Assembly (NCBI GenBank): GCA_031258195.1
Contig: JAIRNF010000022.1
Location: forward strand, 1 to 64,000
Origin: Prevotellaceae bacterium
GTDB lineage: Bacteria; Bacteroidota; Bacteroidia; Bacteroidales; UBA932
Reading direction: 5' to 3'
Length of the DNA: 64,000 nt
The notes below the pieces were generated by a model. That model did no database searches. It saw nothing but the letters and a program-made list of their open reading frames with translations, and was not told where the DNA came from. Positions 8,766 through 18,380 of this stretch are shown piece after piece. The position numbers and the translations under genes were made by a program. Numbering within the stretch: position 1 is the stretch's first letter; every line of letters starts with the position of its first letter.

Positions 8766-9020
8766 ATGGCAAACCATAAGTCATCAAAGAAAAGAATCAG
8801 ACAGAGCGAAAGTGTTCGCGTTCATAATAAGTACTATGCACGTACTACACGTAACGCTATTAAGGCATTAAGAAATACCAGCGAAAAAGAAGCTGCTACA
8901 GCACTTCTTCCAAAGGTTTCTGCTATGCTTGATAAGCTGGCAAAAATAAATGTGATACACAGTAATAAGGCATCAAACCTAAAATCTAAGCTTGCTTTGC
9001 ACGTGAATAAGTTAGCCTAG
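8766..9020 (+). CDS. rpsT: 30S ribosomal protein S20
   Basis: The 84-residue basic protein starts [15 protein letters not shown] and has the conserved S20 pattern with helical, Lys- and Ala-rich segments and the motif [14 protein letters not shown]20 binds 16S rRNA in early 30S assembly. The gene follows tRNA-Glu with no terminator between, and has a strong terminator of its own. Confidence 0.97.
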   Translation: MANHKSSKKRIRQSESVRVHNKYYARTTRNAIKALRNTSEKEAATALLPKVSAMLDKLAKINVIHSNKASNLKSKLALHVNKLA

Positions 9021-9044
9021 AGGTTTGACGCTAGATATATAACG

Positions 9045-9075
9045 AAAGCCCATTCTAATAGAACGGGCTTTTTGT
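9045..9075 (+). terminator. Terminator after rpsT
   Basis: AAAGCCCATTC and GAACGGGCTTT (one G-U pair) make an 11-bp stem followed by T-rich sequence. Confidence 0.85.
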
Positions 9076-9121
9076 TTGCAAAAGCTTTTGTTATATCTTA
9101 GCCGTCCTAACCGTTTTCAAC

Positions 9122-9814
9122 ATGGCGGAAACCAACCTAACCATAAAAGACTGGGCAGAAGATGACAGACCCCGTGAAAAGCTGAGGGATAAAGGAGCCC
9201 AACAGCTAAGCAATGCCGAGCTACTTGCCATACTACTGGGCTCCGGTACAAAAACCGAAACAGCAGTTGATGTGGCTAAGCGGGTGCTTGCCATTGCTAA
9301 GAATGATCTGAAAGAGCTGGGAAAGAAAACCCTTACCAATTTTATGCAGGTAAAAGGTATTGGCGAAGCGCGCGCCATAACCATTATGGCTGCGCTGGAG
9401 TTGGGACGCCGACGCCGTTCCGAAAAAAGGGAAGAACCTGATAAAATTACAGGAGCCACTGATGTTGCCGAGCTGTTTATTTCGCTGCTCGGCGATTTAC
9501 CGCATGAAGAATTTTGGGTGCTTTTTCTTAACCGGAGCAATAAAATAATTGAAAAACGAAAAGTCGGGCAGGGCGGACTTTCGGCTACCGTTGTAGATTC
9601 GAGGCTCATTGCTAAACTGGCAATTAACAACCTGGCATCAGGGGTAATTGTGGCACACAACCACCCATCGGGCAATCTACAGCCAAGCGCGAGCGATAAG
9701 CAAATTACAGAAAAGTTGCACGAGGCTTTAGCGCTCTTTGATATAAATCTAATTGATCATATTATCGTATCAACCGACAGCTACTACAGCTTTGCCGAAG
9801 AGGGGTTGCTATAA
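9122..9814 (+). CDS. radC: RadC family protein (JAB/MPN domain)
   Basis: This 230-residue protein has an N-terminal helix-hairpin-helix region (about 30-85, with VKGIGEARA) and a C-terminal MPN domain with the JAMM-type zinc motif HNHPSGNLQPSASD. RadC proteins were once linked to DNA repair, but their role is unsettled. It lies between two strong terminators and so is a single-gene unit. Confidence 0.93.
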   Translation: MAETNLTIKDWAEDDRPREKLRDKGAQQLSNAELLAILLGSGTKTETAVDVAKRVLAIAKNDLKELGKKTLTNFMQVKGIGEARAITIMAALELGRRRRSEKREEPDKITGATDVAELFISLLGDLPHEEFWVLFLNRSNKIIEKRKVGQGGLSATVVDSRLIAKLAINNLASGVIVAHNHPSGNLQPSASDKQITEKLHEALALFDINLIDHIIVSTDSYYSFAEEGLL

Positions 9815-9825
9815 AAAAAGTAACA

Positions 9826-9858
9826 AAAAAACGGAACCTAACGGTTCCGTTTTTCGTA
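9826..9858. terminator. Bidirectional terminator between radC and susD
   Basis: AAAAACGGAACC and GGTTCCGTTTTT form a perfect stem with A and T tracts on both sides. It serves radC from the left and the SusD-like gene from the right. Confidence 0.88.
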
Positions 9859-9880
9859 TAGCAATAAAACTTAAATAAGT

Positions 9881-11368
9881 CTAGTATCCCGGATTTTGAT
9901 CAGCCAAAGGATTTGCCAATCTTTGGGCATTAGATATAGGAAGTATCACTTTGTGTTGAGTACCACTTACATTCCACGGATCTACTATCTTATATGCATT
10001 AGTTCCAGGTAATGAATTGTCGTAAGTTCGGTCAATTGTTTTACCCAAGCGTGCTAAGTCAAAATAACGATGACCTTCTCCAATAAACTCTTTCCTTCTT
10101 TCGTCAAGAACAAGATCTTCTGTAGCCGTAACATTTGTAAGAGCAGGGTTTGCACGTAGCCTTATAGCATTAAGATATTGATTGGCTTTGGCTTGATCTG
10201 GAGTAGATTTCTTTAGCGCCGCCTCTGCCGCAATAAGATAAATTTCCGTTAAGCGCATAATCATAGGATTATTCTTCTTAAAATCTTTGTCATATCCCGG
10301 GAATTTTGCCAACCATTTAAAAGGCGTAAAAGGTGTTTCTTCAGGGTCTGGATATCGGGTCTCAATAAGACCATGTCTAACATCATCAGGGTCTTGATCT
10401 AACAGGTCGAACCATTTTTTTGTAGGCACAAGATTTCCGGCAGCAAAACCAGGACCATGCCATACAACATAATACCAAGAATCGACACCCCCATTATCAT
10501 CTAAGTTAGACATAATAGTTACCTTAAGCTCCAGCATAGTTTCGGGCGCATCTTGCTGCCCCCATGCCGCAACATATTCTAAATTGGTATTTAGACGGTA
10601 AGGGTTATCCGGATCGGTAAGAATTTCATCCGCATGTTTAAACGCGTTATCATAATCGCCTTTATAAAGGTAAACTCTTGCTAACAAACCTTTGGCTCCC
10701 CAGTAGTTAAAATTGCCCGGACTTGGCTCTTTAGAATAATCCGAAGAAAGATAGGTAAGCGCCTCTGTTAAATCACCAATTACAAAATCATAGGTTTCTT
10801 TTACAGTAGCTCTGGCTTTTTGCTCTCCTAATCCAAATACTTTATCACCGATAACTGCCCCTAAAGACGCTCCATTATCTTTTAAATATGGGTAACAGTA
10901 TAGTCTAACTATATCAAAATGACAAAAAGCACGAACGGTATAGAGCTGCCCCTTAACGTTGTTCTTTCTATCGATTTCATCTTGAGTATTGGCTGGAATA
11001 CCGTCCCAAAGTGTTAGTAGGAAATTGGTATTCATAATAACGTTATAGGCTTTATCCCATATACCACCATAAGAGTAGTTTGTAGTTGTGAAATCGTACC
11101 TGTGAATTTGCTGAAATCCTCCGGTTGACCGACGAGGTTTAAAATCATCGGCTCTGGTTTCTCCTAACACCATTATTGGTGTTCCGTAGTAATCATTCCA
11201 TTTCATTTGAAGATAAAACCCATTTACAATCTTTTCTAAATCTCTAATGGTTTGTATCTCATTTGAAGGTACTCTATTTGTTGGGTCGGTGTCCAGAAAA
11301 TCAGAACAAGAGCCCAGCAATATAGCTGACGTAAGTAATGCCAGTAGCTTTATACTATATTTTTTCAT
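9881..11368 (-). CDS. SusD/RagB family nutrient-binding outer membrane lipoprotein
   Basis: SusD-like proteins are surface lipoproteins that form a lid on their SusC partner and capture glycans or peptides. The signal peptide ends in the lipobox LLGSC (Cys21), followed by SDFLDTDP, the typical start of the family. TPR-like helical repeats occupy the middle, and the C-terminal block RRKEFIGEGHRYFDLARLGK is a family hallmark. It is 20 nt downstream of the susC gene. No glycosidase or protease gene adjoins the pair, so the substrate cannot be named. Confidence 0.95.
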   Translation of the reverse strand: MKKYSIKLLALLTSAILLGSCSDFLDTDPTNRVPSNEIQTIRDLEKIVNGFYLQMKWNDYYGTPIMVLGETRADDFKPRRSTGGFQQIHRYDFTTTNYSYGGIWDKAYNVIMNTNFLLTLWDGIPANTQDEIDRKNNVKGQLYTVRAFCHFDIVRLYCYPYLKDNGASLGAVIGDKVFGLGEQKARATVKETYDFVIGDLTEALTYLSSDYSKEPSPGNFNYWGAKGLLARVYLYKGDYDNAFKHADEILTDPDNPYRLNTNLEYVAAWGQQDAPETMLELKVTIMSNLDDNGGVDSWYYVVWHGPGFAAGNLVPTKKWFDLLDQDPDDVRHGLIETRYPDPEETPFTPFKWLAKFPGYDKDFKKNNPMIMRLTEIYLIAAEAALKKSTPDQAKANQYLNAIRLRANPALTNVTATEDLVLDERRKEFIGEGHRYFDLARLGKTIDRTYDNSLPGTNAYKIVDPWNVSGTQHKVILPISNAQRLANPLADQNPGY

Positions 11369-11388
11369 AGCTGAAATTCGTTTTAGGT

Positions 11389-14300
11389 TTATAGTGAAAC
11401 TTCTATTCCGAACGATATTGTTCTTGTAGGAGGTGTCTGCCTATTAGAAAAACCTCTGGCATTTGACAGCTCAGGGTCGAAATATAAACCGGTAAGGGCA
11501 AAAACATTATTCCCTGCGGCATATACCCTCACATTATCTATACCTGCCTTGTTCGTCCATGCTTTTGGAAGGTTATAAGAAATCGTCATATTCTTTAGGC
11601 GAATAAAGTCACCTTTTTGAAGCATTCTTGATGAATTGTAGTAACCAGCTTCATCTCCGGGCATTCTTCGCGGAACATCTGTAATATCGCCGGGTTTTTG
11701 CCATCTTCTAAGCTGCTCCTTACTAATAGCTCTATAGTAGTAGTAACCGCCATCTTGCTGGAGCTGATCTTGTGCTTGATCGAACACATAATGTCCATAC
11801 ATATAGTTAAAGACCAAACCAACGCTCAAGTTTTTATATCTAAAGCTGGTTGTAATACCACCGTATCCTTTCGGATCGCCGGTCTTTCCTTCAAGTATTA
11901 TCGAACTCGCGGAAGATGCGCTATTTACAATTGTTTTATCGTAAGTTCCATCCGCATTCTTCGAGTTTTTATAAAACTGTACTTTCCCGGTTTGTGGATC
12001 TACACCTGCATATTCTCTAGAATAATACTGGTTATATGAGTAACCTTCTTTAAAAAGGAATACTGAACTTGAGATAATTTGTTCTCCCTCAAAAGACATC
12101 TTTGTTATTTCATTCTTATTGTAAGTCCAGTTTACTCCGGCAGTCCAAGTAATATCCTTATTCTTAATGATATCTACGTTAATATCCAGCTCAACTCCCT
12201 TATTTTGCATTTCTCCAACATTGCGTAAATAGGTTGAATATCCGGAAATTGAAGCGGTAGTAGCATTCATCAATAAGTCTTTTGTTTTCTTAATATAAAA
12301 ATCGGCAGATAGGCTAACTCTATCAAGAACTCTTGTTTCAAGAGCAATATTCATACTATGATTTTTTTCCCAAGTTAGCTCTTCGTTGGCAGGCTCATTA
12401 ATATATAGACCACCATCTCCCTGTCCGTAAGTCTCAAATCTATAGTAAGGTTTATAGTAGTACCAGTTGGTAGGTAGCGTTCCGCTTACCCCATAAGAAG
12501 CCCTGACGCGTAAGTCATTTAACCAGCTGATGTTTTGCATAAACGACTCGTTAATAATTCTCCACGATCCGGAAACAGACCAAAAATCTCCCCAACGATG
12601 ATCTGGGGCTAACCTCGAAGAACCATCTCTTCTATAAGTTGCGGTTAAGAAGTACTTTGATTTATAGCTATAGTTTAAGCTACTTAAAAAAGATAGCATA
12701 GTACTTTCATCTTCATAGTCATATAGATCAAGAACGTTCCCGGTAAGGGTTAAAGAAATATACTTGATACTTGCCATATCAACTTTTCCTAAATAATCAT
12801 GATAGTTATGCTGTTTTTCAGCCTCCCATCCAACCATTGCGCCAAAGGTGTGATCATTAGCAAAAGTCTTGTTGTAGTTCAACGTAGTAGAAGATACGAG
12901 CTTTAGATATTCATGATGTTTTACAGTGTAAAAGCCATCTCCGTATGCTTGCCCATTGGCATGCTCCGGAAGCCATCCAAACCTATCGCGAAGGTATAAT
13001 CCGTCGTAGCCAAAAGTGCTCTTCGCTTTTAATCCGTCAATAATATTCATTTCTACCCAAGGCTTTATTAAAACACGGGTTTGAGCGGATGTTGTGATTT
13101 GAGTATCATTATTAAGAAGCGGGCTTCTATAGCTGGAATTATTAGGGTCGTACACTCCCGTCCAATAAGTTCCATCGGCATTATATGCGGGCCAGCGATA
13201 TGTAAGGAAGCTTAATGCTGCCCACCAAGGGTTATCATACGCTACTGTTCCTTCCTGGTGTCCGGCTTGATCGGTATTAGAGAACTGTACACCAGCCCCC
13301 ATGGTAATATATTTAGTCGCCTTATGTTCGAGGTTAAACGTTCCTGAGAACCTATCAAAATATCTTCCAACTGTAACAGCTTCGTTTTTATTATAGCCAC
13401 CGGATAGGAAGAAGCGTGTTTTTTCATTTCCGCCGGATATGCTTAACTCGTAATTTTGTGTAACTGCTGTTTGGAAAAGCTTTTTTCTCCAATCTACATA
13501 GCCTAAGCCGGCTTTTTTAGATGGATAGTATTTTTCTACCATTGCATTTACATAAGCTTCTTGAGATGGGTATGGATCGTCGGGGTCTTGCCATGAATCC
13601 GCGGGATATTCAGTAGAGAAATTAGTCCAAGCTTCTCTATGCAGCATTTCATGCTCTGCATCTGTTGCCAAAGGATGGTTATTAAAGGCAAAGTCAGAAA
13701 AACCAATCTCTGCTTTAAAACGGAATTGGGTCTTACCCGATCGCCCCTTTTTAGTGGTAATAAGCACCACTCCGTTTGCGGCACGCGATCCGTAAAGAGA
13801 AGCAGCGGCGGCATCTTTTAGAATGGTTATACTTTCAATATCGCTCGGGTTCAAAAAATTCATAGCGCTTGTTCCGGTATTTGCTGTAGAAAGGTCTCCA
13901 CTGGTTGCCGGTATTCCATCTATAACATATAACGGATCGTTACCTGCATTCATAGAACCAACGCCGCGAATTCTGATTTCCGGGAAAGATCCCGGAAGAC
14001 CAGATGTACTTCCAAGAGTAACTCCGGGGGCACTTCCGGATAGCGCCTGCTCGAAGCTGACAACCGGAACATCCTGTATTTTATCTGCTTTTATAACGCT
14101 GGCAGAGCCTGAATAGCTTCCTTTTGATACAACTCCGTACGCAACTACCATTGCCTCGTCTAATGTTGTGGCGTCTGGCTCAAGCGTAAAATCAATAATA
14201 GAACGATTGTTAATAGCAACGTCTAAGCTTTGATAGCCAACAAAGCTTGCGACTAATATCCCCTCGCCCGAAGGGAGAGATATGGAATAATTACCATTAT

Positions 14301-14466
14301 CATCCGTAGTAGTGGTGTACCTGGTTTCACCTTTAAGAACAACCGAGGCGTAAGGTACAGGTTCATTTGTATCCCCAGCCGTAACTTTTCCGGTAACTTG
14401 ATGCTGAGCATAACTACTGCTACCAACTAAAAGCAGCAGTATAAAAAGCTTTATTTTTTTTCTCAT
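11389..14466 (-). CDS. SusC/RagA family TonB-linked outer membrane transporter
   Basis: The 1025-residue protein has a signal peptide (MRKKIKLFILLLLVGSSSYA), a carboxypeptidase-regulatory-like domain (about 22-105), a TonB plug domain with VIDGIPATSGDL and LKDAAAASLYGSRAANGVVLITTKKG (abbreviated here to its core SLYGSRAANG), and a long beta-barrel ending in a Ser-Leu tail after ISFGIEV. There is no anti-sigma or STN domain. ATG 14466 is preferred to an upstream in-frame start at 14547 because it begins a proper signal peptide. It precedes the SusD-like gene by 20 nt, and together they form one import system powered by TonB and ExbBD. Confidence 0.95.
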   Translation of the reverse strand: MRKKIKLFILLLLVGSSSYAQHQVTGKVTAGDTNEPVPYASVVLKGETRYTTTTDDNGNYSISLPSGEGILVASFVGYQSLDVAINNRSIIDFTLEPDATTLDEAMVVAYGVVSKGSYSGSASVIKADKIQDVPVVSFEQALSGSAPGVTLGSTSGLPGSFPEIRIRGVGSMNAGNDPLYVIDGIPATSGDLSTANTGTSAMNFLNPSDIESITILKDAAAASLYGSRAANGVVLITTKKGRSGKTQFRFKAEIGFSDFAFNNHPLATDAEHEMLHREAWTNFSTEYPADSWQDPDDPYPSQEAYVNAMVEKYYPSKKAGLGYVDWRKKLFQTAVTQNYELSISGGNEKTRFFLSGGYNKNEAVTVGRYFDRFSGTFNLEHKATKYITMGAGVQFSNTDQAGHQEGTVAYDNPWWAALSFLTYRWPAYNADGTYWTGVYDPNNSSYRSPLLNNDTQITTSAQTRVLIKPWVEMNIIDGLKAKSTFGYDGLYLRDRFGWLPEHANGQAYGDGFYTVKHHEYLKLVSSTTLNYNKTFANDHTFGAMVGWEAEKQHNYHDYLGKVDMASIKYISLTLTGNVLDLYDYEDESTMLSFLSSLNYSYKSKYFLTATYRRDGSSRLAPDHRWGDFWSVSGSWRIINESFMQNISWLNDLRVRASYGVSGTLPTNWYYYKPYYRFETYGQGDGGLYINEPANEELTWEKNHSMNIALETRVLDRVSLSADFYIKKTKDLLMNATTASISGYSTYLRNVGEMQNKGVELDINVDIIKNKDITWTAGVNWTYNKNEITKMSFEGEQIISSSVFLFKEGYSYNQYYSREYAGVDPQTGKVQFYKNSKNADGTYDKTIVNSASSASSIILEGKTGDPKGYGGITTSFRYKNLSVGLVFNYMYGHYVFDQAQDQLQQDGGYYYYRAISKEQLRRWQKPGDITDVPRRMPGDEAGYYNSSRMLQKGDFIRLKNMTISYNLPKAWTNKAGIDNVRVYAAGNNVFALTGLYFDPELSNARGFSNRQTPPTRTISFGIEVSL

Positions 14467-14851
14467 AGGTTTTAGTCTAATTATTAGGTTAAAAATCATT
14501 TTAAAAGGTTTTATTCTAAACCTTTCATAGCTAGCAGAATGCGGCACATTCGGCTATAAAGAAGTGATATAACTTGGAAAATAAGGTTAAAATGACGTAG
14601 CTAAATACTATATCTAGCTATATCCTTAGAGATGAAGTAGTATTGTTGCCAGGTTTAGGTTAGGTTAGGTTAAACAATCAAAGCTACATCATGAGAATAG
14701 GTAAATCGGGGGGCAAGCCCATTTACGTTTTTCTTTTGGAAAAACTAAAAATAAGTCCACCATTTTGACTATAAATGCGGGTAAGCAAAATTTAGGACGC
14801 CATGTGTCGGTAGCATAGCAAATTTAATTCTTTTGAAAAAGAAGAAATCGG
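14467..14851. other. Upstream region of susC with a short tandem repeat
   Basis: About 385 bp without a gene. It should hold the promoter of the leftward susC gene. At 14651-14674 the 5-bp unit TAGGT is repeated three times in a row between GGTT and TTAAAC. A minus-strand TAAATTTG (14819-14826) resembles a -7 box but has no matching -33 element. Nothing else is recognisable. Confidence 0.4.
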
Positions 14852-16447
14852 CTAATATTCGGACCACTCCATATTAGTTCCCTGCTTCGGATAATCGAGA
14901 GAGTAGTGCAACCCTCTGCTCTCGTGCATGCCTTGCGCCGATTTAATTATAAGATAGCCGACCTTTATTAGGTTTCTCAACTCGCAAAGCTTCTGTGAGA
15001 GGATGGATACTTTATACAGCTCTTCGGTTTCCTTAAATATAATTTCCATCCTATCCAAAGCCCTCTCAAGGCGCAAGTTCGAGCGAACTATACCAACATA
15101 GTTACTCATTATTTGCTGCATTTCTTTATAGCTTTGGGTAATAAGAATCATTTCTTCGGGATGGGACGTGCCTTCGTAATCCCAGTTGGGAATGTTCTCT
15201 TGTGTTGACAGGGAAGAAAGGCGGGGTAAGCTATGTTTCGCAGCACAATCGGCATAAACTATCGCTTCGATTAACGAGTTAGATGCAAGCCGATTCGCAC
15301 CATGTAATCCGGTACATGAGGTTTCTCCTATTGCATACAAACGATCGATAGAGCTTTGACCGTTTAAATCTACCTTAATTCCTCCACAGAGGTAATGGGC
15401 CGCGGGAACCACAGGTATCATGTCTTTCGTAATATCAATATCTATGCTTAAGCACTTTTTATAAATATTGGGAAAGTGGTTTTTTGTTTCTTTCGGATCT
15501 TTATGGGTACAATCAAGATAAACAAACTCCTCTCCCCGTATTTTCATTTCGTTATCAATGGCGCGAGCAACGATATCGCGAGGCGCAAGAGAGCCGCGCT
15601 TGTCGTACTTGCTCATTAAATCTTTACCATCTTGGGTTTTAAGTATAGCACCAAACCCACGCATAGCCTCGGTTATAAGAAACGAAGGGCGTTCGCCGGG
15701 ATTATAAAGCGATGTAGGATGAAACTGAATAAAAGCCATATTCTCAATCTTTCCTTTAGCGCGTGACACCATTGCAATTCCGTCTCCTGTAGCAACTGAG
15801 GGGTTTGTTGTTGTATGGTAAATATTGCCGGTACCACCTGTCGCAACAACGGTTATTTTCGAAAGATATCGCCCAACTTGCTGATTCTTAAGGTTTAACA
15901 CATACGCTCCAAAGCAAGAAATATTACCATCTCGGCGGCGAACCTGCTGCCCTAAATGGTGCTGCGTAATTAAATCGACAGCAAAGTGGTTTTCCAGAAC
16001 TTCGATGTTCGGATGTGACTTTACTTGACGAATAATAGCGCGCTGTATTTCTGCTCCTGTTGAATCTTTATGATGAAGAATTCTATACTCAGAATGCCCT
16101 CCTTCACGAGCAAGATCGTAAGTACCTTTAGGTGTACGGTCGAAATCTACCCCCCACTGTGTAAGCTGCTTTATCTGTTCGGGCGCATGCGTTACCACCA
16201 GTCTAACGGCGTCTTCGTCGCACATACCATCTCCACAAATAAGCGTATCTTTTATATGCTTTTCAAAATTATCGGGTTCGTACATTACCGATGCAATACC
16301 ACCTTGAGCATAGCTGGTATTTGTTTCGTCTAACGTTGACTTTGCAATAACAGCCACCTTAGCCTTATCGGCAACCTTAAGCGCGAAGCTAAGACCGGCT
16401 AAACCGCTACCGATTACCAAGTAATCTGTTTCCTTATTCTTTCCCAT
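14852..16447 (-). CDS. nadB: L-aspartate oxidase
   Basis: NadB oxidises L-aspartate to iminoaspartate, the first step of NAD synthesis, with FAD. The FAD-binding GSGLAGLSFAL motif is near the N-terminus, followed by TSYAQGGIASV, REGGHSEYRILH and the HPTSLY and GANRLASNSLIEAIVYA blocks of the fumarate reductase/succinate dehydrogenase flavoprotein family. At 531 residues it has the full C-terminal helical domain. nadA and nadC are not in the window. It lies 36 nt downstream of rnhA on the same strand. Confidence 0.95.
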   Translation of the reverse strand: MGKNKETDYLVIGSGLAGLSFALKVADKAKVAVIAKSTLDETNTSYAQGGIASVMYEPDNFEKHIKDTLICGDGMCDEDAVRLVVTHAPEQIKQLTQWGVDFDRTPKGTYDLAREGGHSEYRILHHKDSTGAEIQRAIIRQVKSHPNIEVLENHFAVDLITQHHLGQQVRRRDGNISCFGAYVLNLKNQQVGRYLSKITVVATGGTGNIYHTTTNPSVATGDGIAMVSRAKGKIENMAFIQFHPTSLYNPGERPSFLITEAMRGFGAILKTQDGKDLMSKYDKRGSLAPRDIVARAIDNEMKIRGEEFVYLDCTHKDPKETKNHFPNIYKKCLSIDIDITKDMIPVVPAAHYLCGGIKVDLNGQSSIDRLYAIGETSCTGLHGANRLASNSLIEAIVYADCAAKHSLPRLSSLSTQENIPNWDYEGTSHPEEMILITQSYKEMQQIMSNYVGIVRSNLRLERALDRMEIIFKETEELYKVSILSQKLCELRNLIKVGYLIIKSAQGMHESRGLHYSLDYPKQGTNMEWSEY

Positions 16448-16483
16448 AGCAATACTAGGAGGTCCAACAATAATGTCACAAAG

Positions 16484-16948
16484 TTAGGCTAAAGAGTTTA
16501 AATAACCTGTGTCTTCTTTCAGATTAATACCATCCGCCGCCTCGGTGGCCAGCTGATCGCATCGCTCATTTAAAGGGTGTCCCGCGTGCCCTTTTATCCA
16601 CACAAACGAGACGCTATGCTTACGGTACACCTTTAGGAAGCGAAGCCACAAATCGGGGTTCTTTTTGCCCTTAAAACGTTTTTGCTCCCAGCCGAATACC
16701 CAGCCTTTTGCAACGGCATTTGCAACATATTCCGAATCGCTATAAATAGTAACATTACAGCCTTCTACTTTCAGCGCTTCAAGACCGACTATTGCCGCCA
16801 GCAACTCCATGCGGTTATTTGTTGTCTTCTTATAACCTTCGGACAACTCTTTTCTGTGTTGCCCCGACAGCAAAACCACTCCATAGCCTCCCGGTCCCGG
16901 GTTTCCTCTAGCCGCACCATCGGTATATATTTGTACGTTTGCAGGCAT
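16484..16948 (-). CDS. rnhA: Ribonuclease HI
   Basis: The protein has the type 1 RNase H pattern: IYTDGAARGNPGPGGYG with the first catalytic Asp, NNRMELLA with Glu, YSDSEYV with Asp, and a C-terminal GHAGHPLNERCDQLA with the fourth acidic residue. It degrades RNA in RNA-DNA hybrids. The window thus encodes both RNase HI and RNase HII. The length of 154 is normal for the bacterial form without a hybrid-binding domain. A -7 box TACCTTTG lies just upstream. Confidence 0.96.
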   Translation of the reverse strand: MPANVQIYTDGAARGNPGPGGYGVVLLSGQHRKELSEGYKKTTNNRMELLAAIVGLEALKVEGCNVTIYSDSEYVANAVAKGWVFGWEQKRFKGKKNPDLWLRFLKVYRKHSVSFVWIKGHAGHPLNERCDQLATEAADGINLKEDTGYLNSLA

Positions 16949-16973
16949 TCTGCTTTTTCTTTTATAATAGCAG

Positions 16974-17007
16974 CAAAGGTAGTAAAAAAGCCACCTTTGA
17001 AATCAAA
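16974..17007 (-). promoter_or_regulatory. Probable rnhA promoter
   Basis: On the minus strand TACCTTTG (16974-16981) is preceded by TTTG (17004-17007) at 22 bp. The spacing is slightly long. The -33 element lies inside the terminator hairpin of the upstream gene. Confidence 0.45.
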
Positions 17008-17016
17008 GTGGCTTTA
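16985..17016 (-). terminator. Terminator of the acidic protein gene
   Basis: On the minus strand AAAGCCACTTTGA and TCAAAGGTGGCTTT form a stem followed by a T run. It ends transcription from 17037-17606 and overlaps the probable rnhA promoter. Confidence 0.75.
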
Positions 17017-17036
17017 CAATATGATGTCCTAAACTT

Positions 17037-17606
17037 TTACTCTTCACCTAATACTTTCGCCTCTACAGCAAGAATTTTATTCAAATCGTCAAGGGTAATT
17101 TCTAAGTCCTCCTCTTTAGCCTCATCAATAATGACTTCTCTTAGCGTATCTTCATTAACCATATCGTTGTCGGCAATGTAATCAGCCTCTATGCAAAGAA
17201 TCAGGTAAACATCTTCAAGGCTATACTTTTCTTTAATGCTATTAGGTAATGCATTATATATATTTTCAACTTCTATATCAAGGTTAACCACATCTTCGGC
17301 TCCTTCGGGATCGATAGAATCCATGTAGGCATTATCTGCCATAAGAATTTCTTTAAGCTCTTCTTCCGATAAGGCTTCAAGATCCGACTCATTCATACTT
17401 GCGTTAACAAAGGCAAGCATCTCTTCTAAGTTTACGACCTCGTCTTCCTTACCGTCTTCTTCTAGTATCTCGTAATACTCGTAAACGATCTCAAGAATAA
17501 ACCCTATGGTATTCTCATCGTACCTTTTTTGTAAATCTTCCGAGATATGCTCGTGGATATATTTTATGGCGTCCGCTTCGTCATAGTTGGTTATCTGTTC
17601 TAACAT
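17037..17606 (-). CDS. Conserved acidic hypothetical protein, 189 aa
   Basis: The protein is strongly acidic, helical, and free of signal or membrane segments. It seems to contain two related halves, each with a segment like Y-x-E-IYEYYE or NIYNALPNSIKEKYSLEDVYLIL followed by an Asp/Glu-rich stretch. I do not recognise the family and assign no function. It lies 55 nt downstream of the DUF3109 gene and probably shares its transcript, ending at the hairpin at 16985-17016. Confidence 0.7.
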   Translation of the reverse strand: MLEQITNYDEADAIKYIHEHISEDLQKRYDENTIGFILEIVYEYYEILEEDGKEDEVVNLEEMLAFVNASMNESDLEALSEEELKEILMADNAYMDSIDPEGAEDVVNLDIEVENIYNALPNSIKEKYSLEDVYLILCIEADYIADNDMVNEDTLREVIIDEAKEEDLEITLDDLNKILAVEAKVLGEE

Positions 17607-17661
17607 TGTTTGTATGTGTTTGATTTATACTATCAGAAAAACATCAATTTCTGAAAAAAGT

Positions 17662-18249
17662 TTACTGTAAAGATGGCGAGTTTTTTAATTCGTTGTATAA
17701 TTTCTCGAGCTCTTTGTAAAATTTTTTTCCAAACTTCCGGATAATTGGCTCTTTTAGAAACTCAAATACTAGTACTTTTTCTCGCTTGCCTTTTTCTCTC
17801 GCGCAATGGCAGATACTCCACTGATCGTAGTTAAGCGCGATGCTTGAGCCTATCTTTTTGGTACGAATGGGATATAAATGGCATGAGATAGGTTTTCGGA
17901 ATTTTGTTTTTCCCTCAAGGTATGCTTTTTCTATCCCGCAGAAGCAAATACCGTTTTCAGAGTAGTAAGAATAAGCACACTCCTCTCCGTTTATCAGCGG
18001 GGTAACTAAATCTCCTTCGTAGTCTATAACGGCAGTACCCTGCTCTTCCATAGCTTCTGCCCCCTCCGGTTTAAGGTAGGGTAGTATTTTCTTTAAGTCT
18101 TTATCTATTTTTTCTTTTTCCCCATCCTCAAGCGGAGCACCGCTATCGCCATAAACACAGCATACACCTTCGCATATCGTAAGGTCGCAAACGAAATACT
18201 CCTCGAAGATTGAGGTTGAAATCAACTTATCGTCTAACTCTATTATCAT
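17662..18249 (-). CDS. DUF3109 family cysteine-rich protein
   Basis: The 195-residue protein fits DUF3109, a family related to the CxxCxxCC (YkgJ-type) putative metal-binding proteins. Cysteines are grouped as CDLTICEGVCC near residue 21, ICFCGIEKAYLEG in the middle, ISCHLYPIR and WSICHCAREKGK. The pattern suggests an iron-sulphur or zinc site, but that is by analogy. It is downstream of gpmI, separated from it by one copy of the dispersed palindrome. Confidence 0.8.
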   Translation of the reverse strand: MIIELDDKLISTSIFEEYFVCDLTICEGVCCVYGDSGAPLEDGEKEKIDKDLKKILPYLKPEGAEAMEEQGTAVIDYEGDLVTPLINGEECAYSYYSENGICFCGIEKAYLEGKTKFRKPISCHLYPIRTKKIGSSIALNYDQWSICHCAREKGKREKVLVFEFLKEPIIRKFGKKFYKELEKLYNELKNSPSLQ

Positions 18250-18271
18250 TGTTTTGTATCACGAAAAGAAG

Positions 18272-18357
18272 CGTCATGTCGAACGTATGTGAGACATCTG
18301 CTTAAAGATAGCAGATACGTTAAACAAGCGGATGTCTCACATACGTTCGACATGACG
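18272..18357. repeat. Dispersed palindrome, copy 1 (TGTC subtype)
   Basis: Perfect 27-bp inverted arms (18272-18298 and 18331-18357) flank a 32-bp centre. The outer end reads CGTCATGTCGAAC. Within each arm ATGTC and GACAT can also pair. This copy has GTATGT where other copies have GAAGT, changed in both arms. It lies between gpmI and the DUF3109 gene. Confidence 0.9.
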
Positions 18358-18380
18358 GATATTATAAGTGTTTCACTTTT

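Noticed and set aside
9091..9675. Long antisense open frame across radC (194 codons)
   Set aside because: It mirrors the radC coding frame, is Ser/Arg-rich and has no family features.
14651..14674. TAGGT repeats as a telomere-like or phase-variable tract
   Set aside because: Only three units, and far from a coding start; most likely chance.
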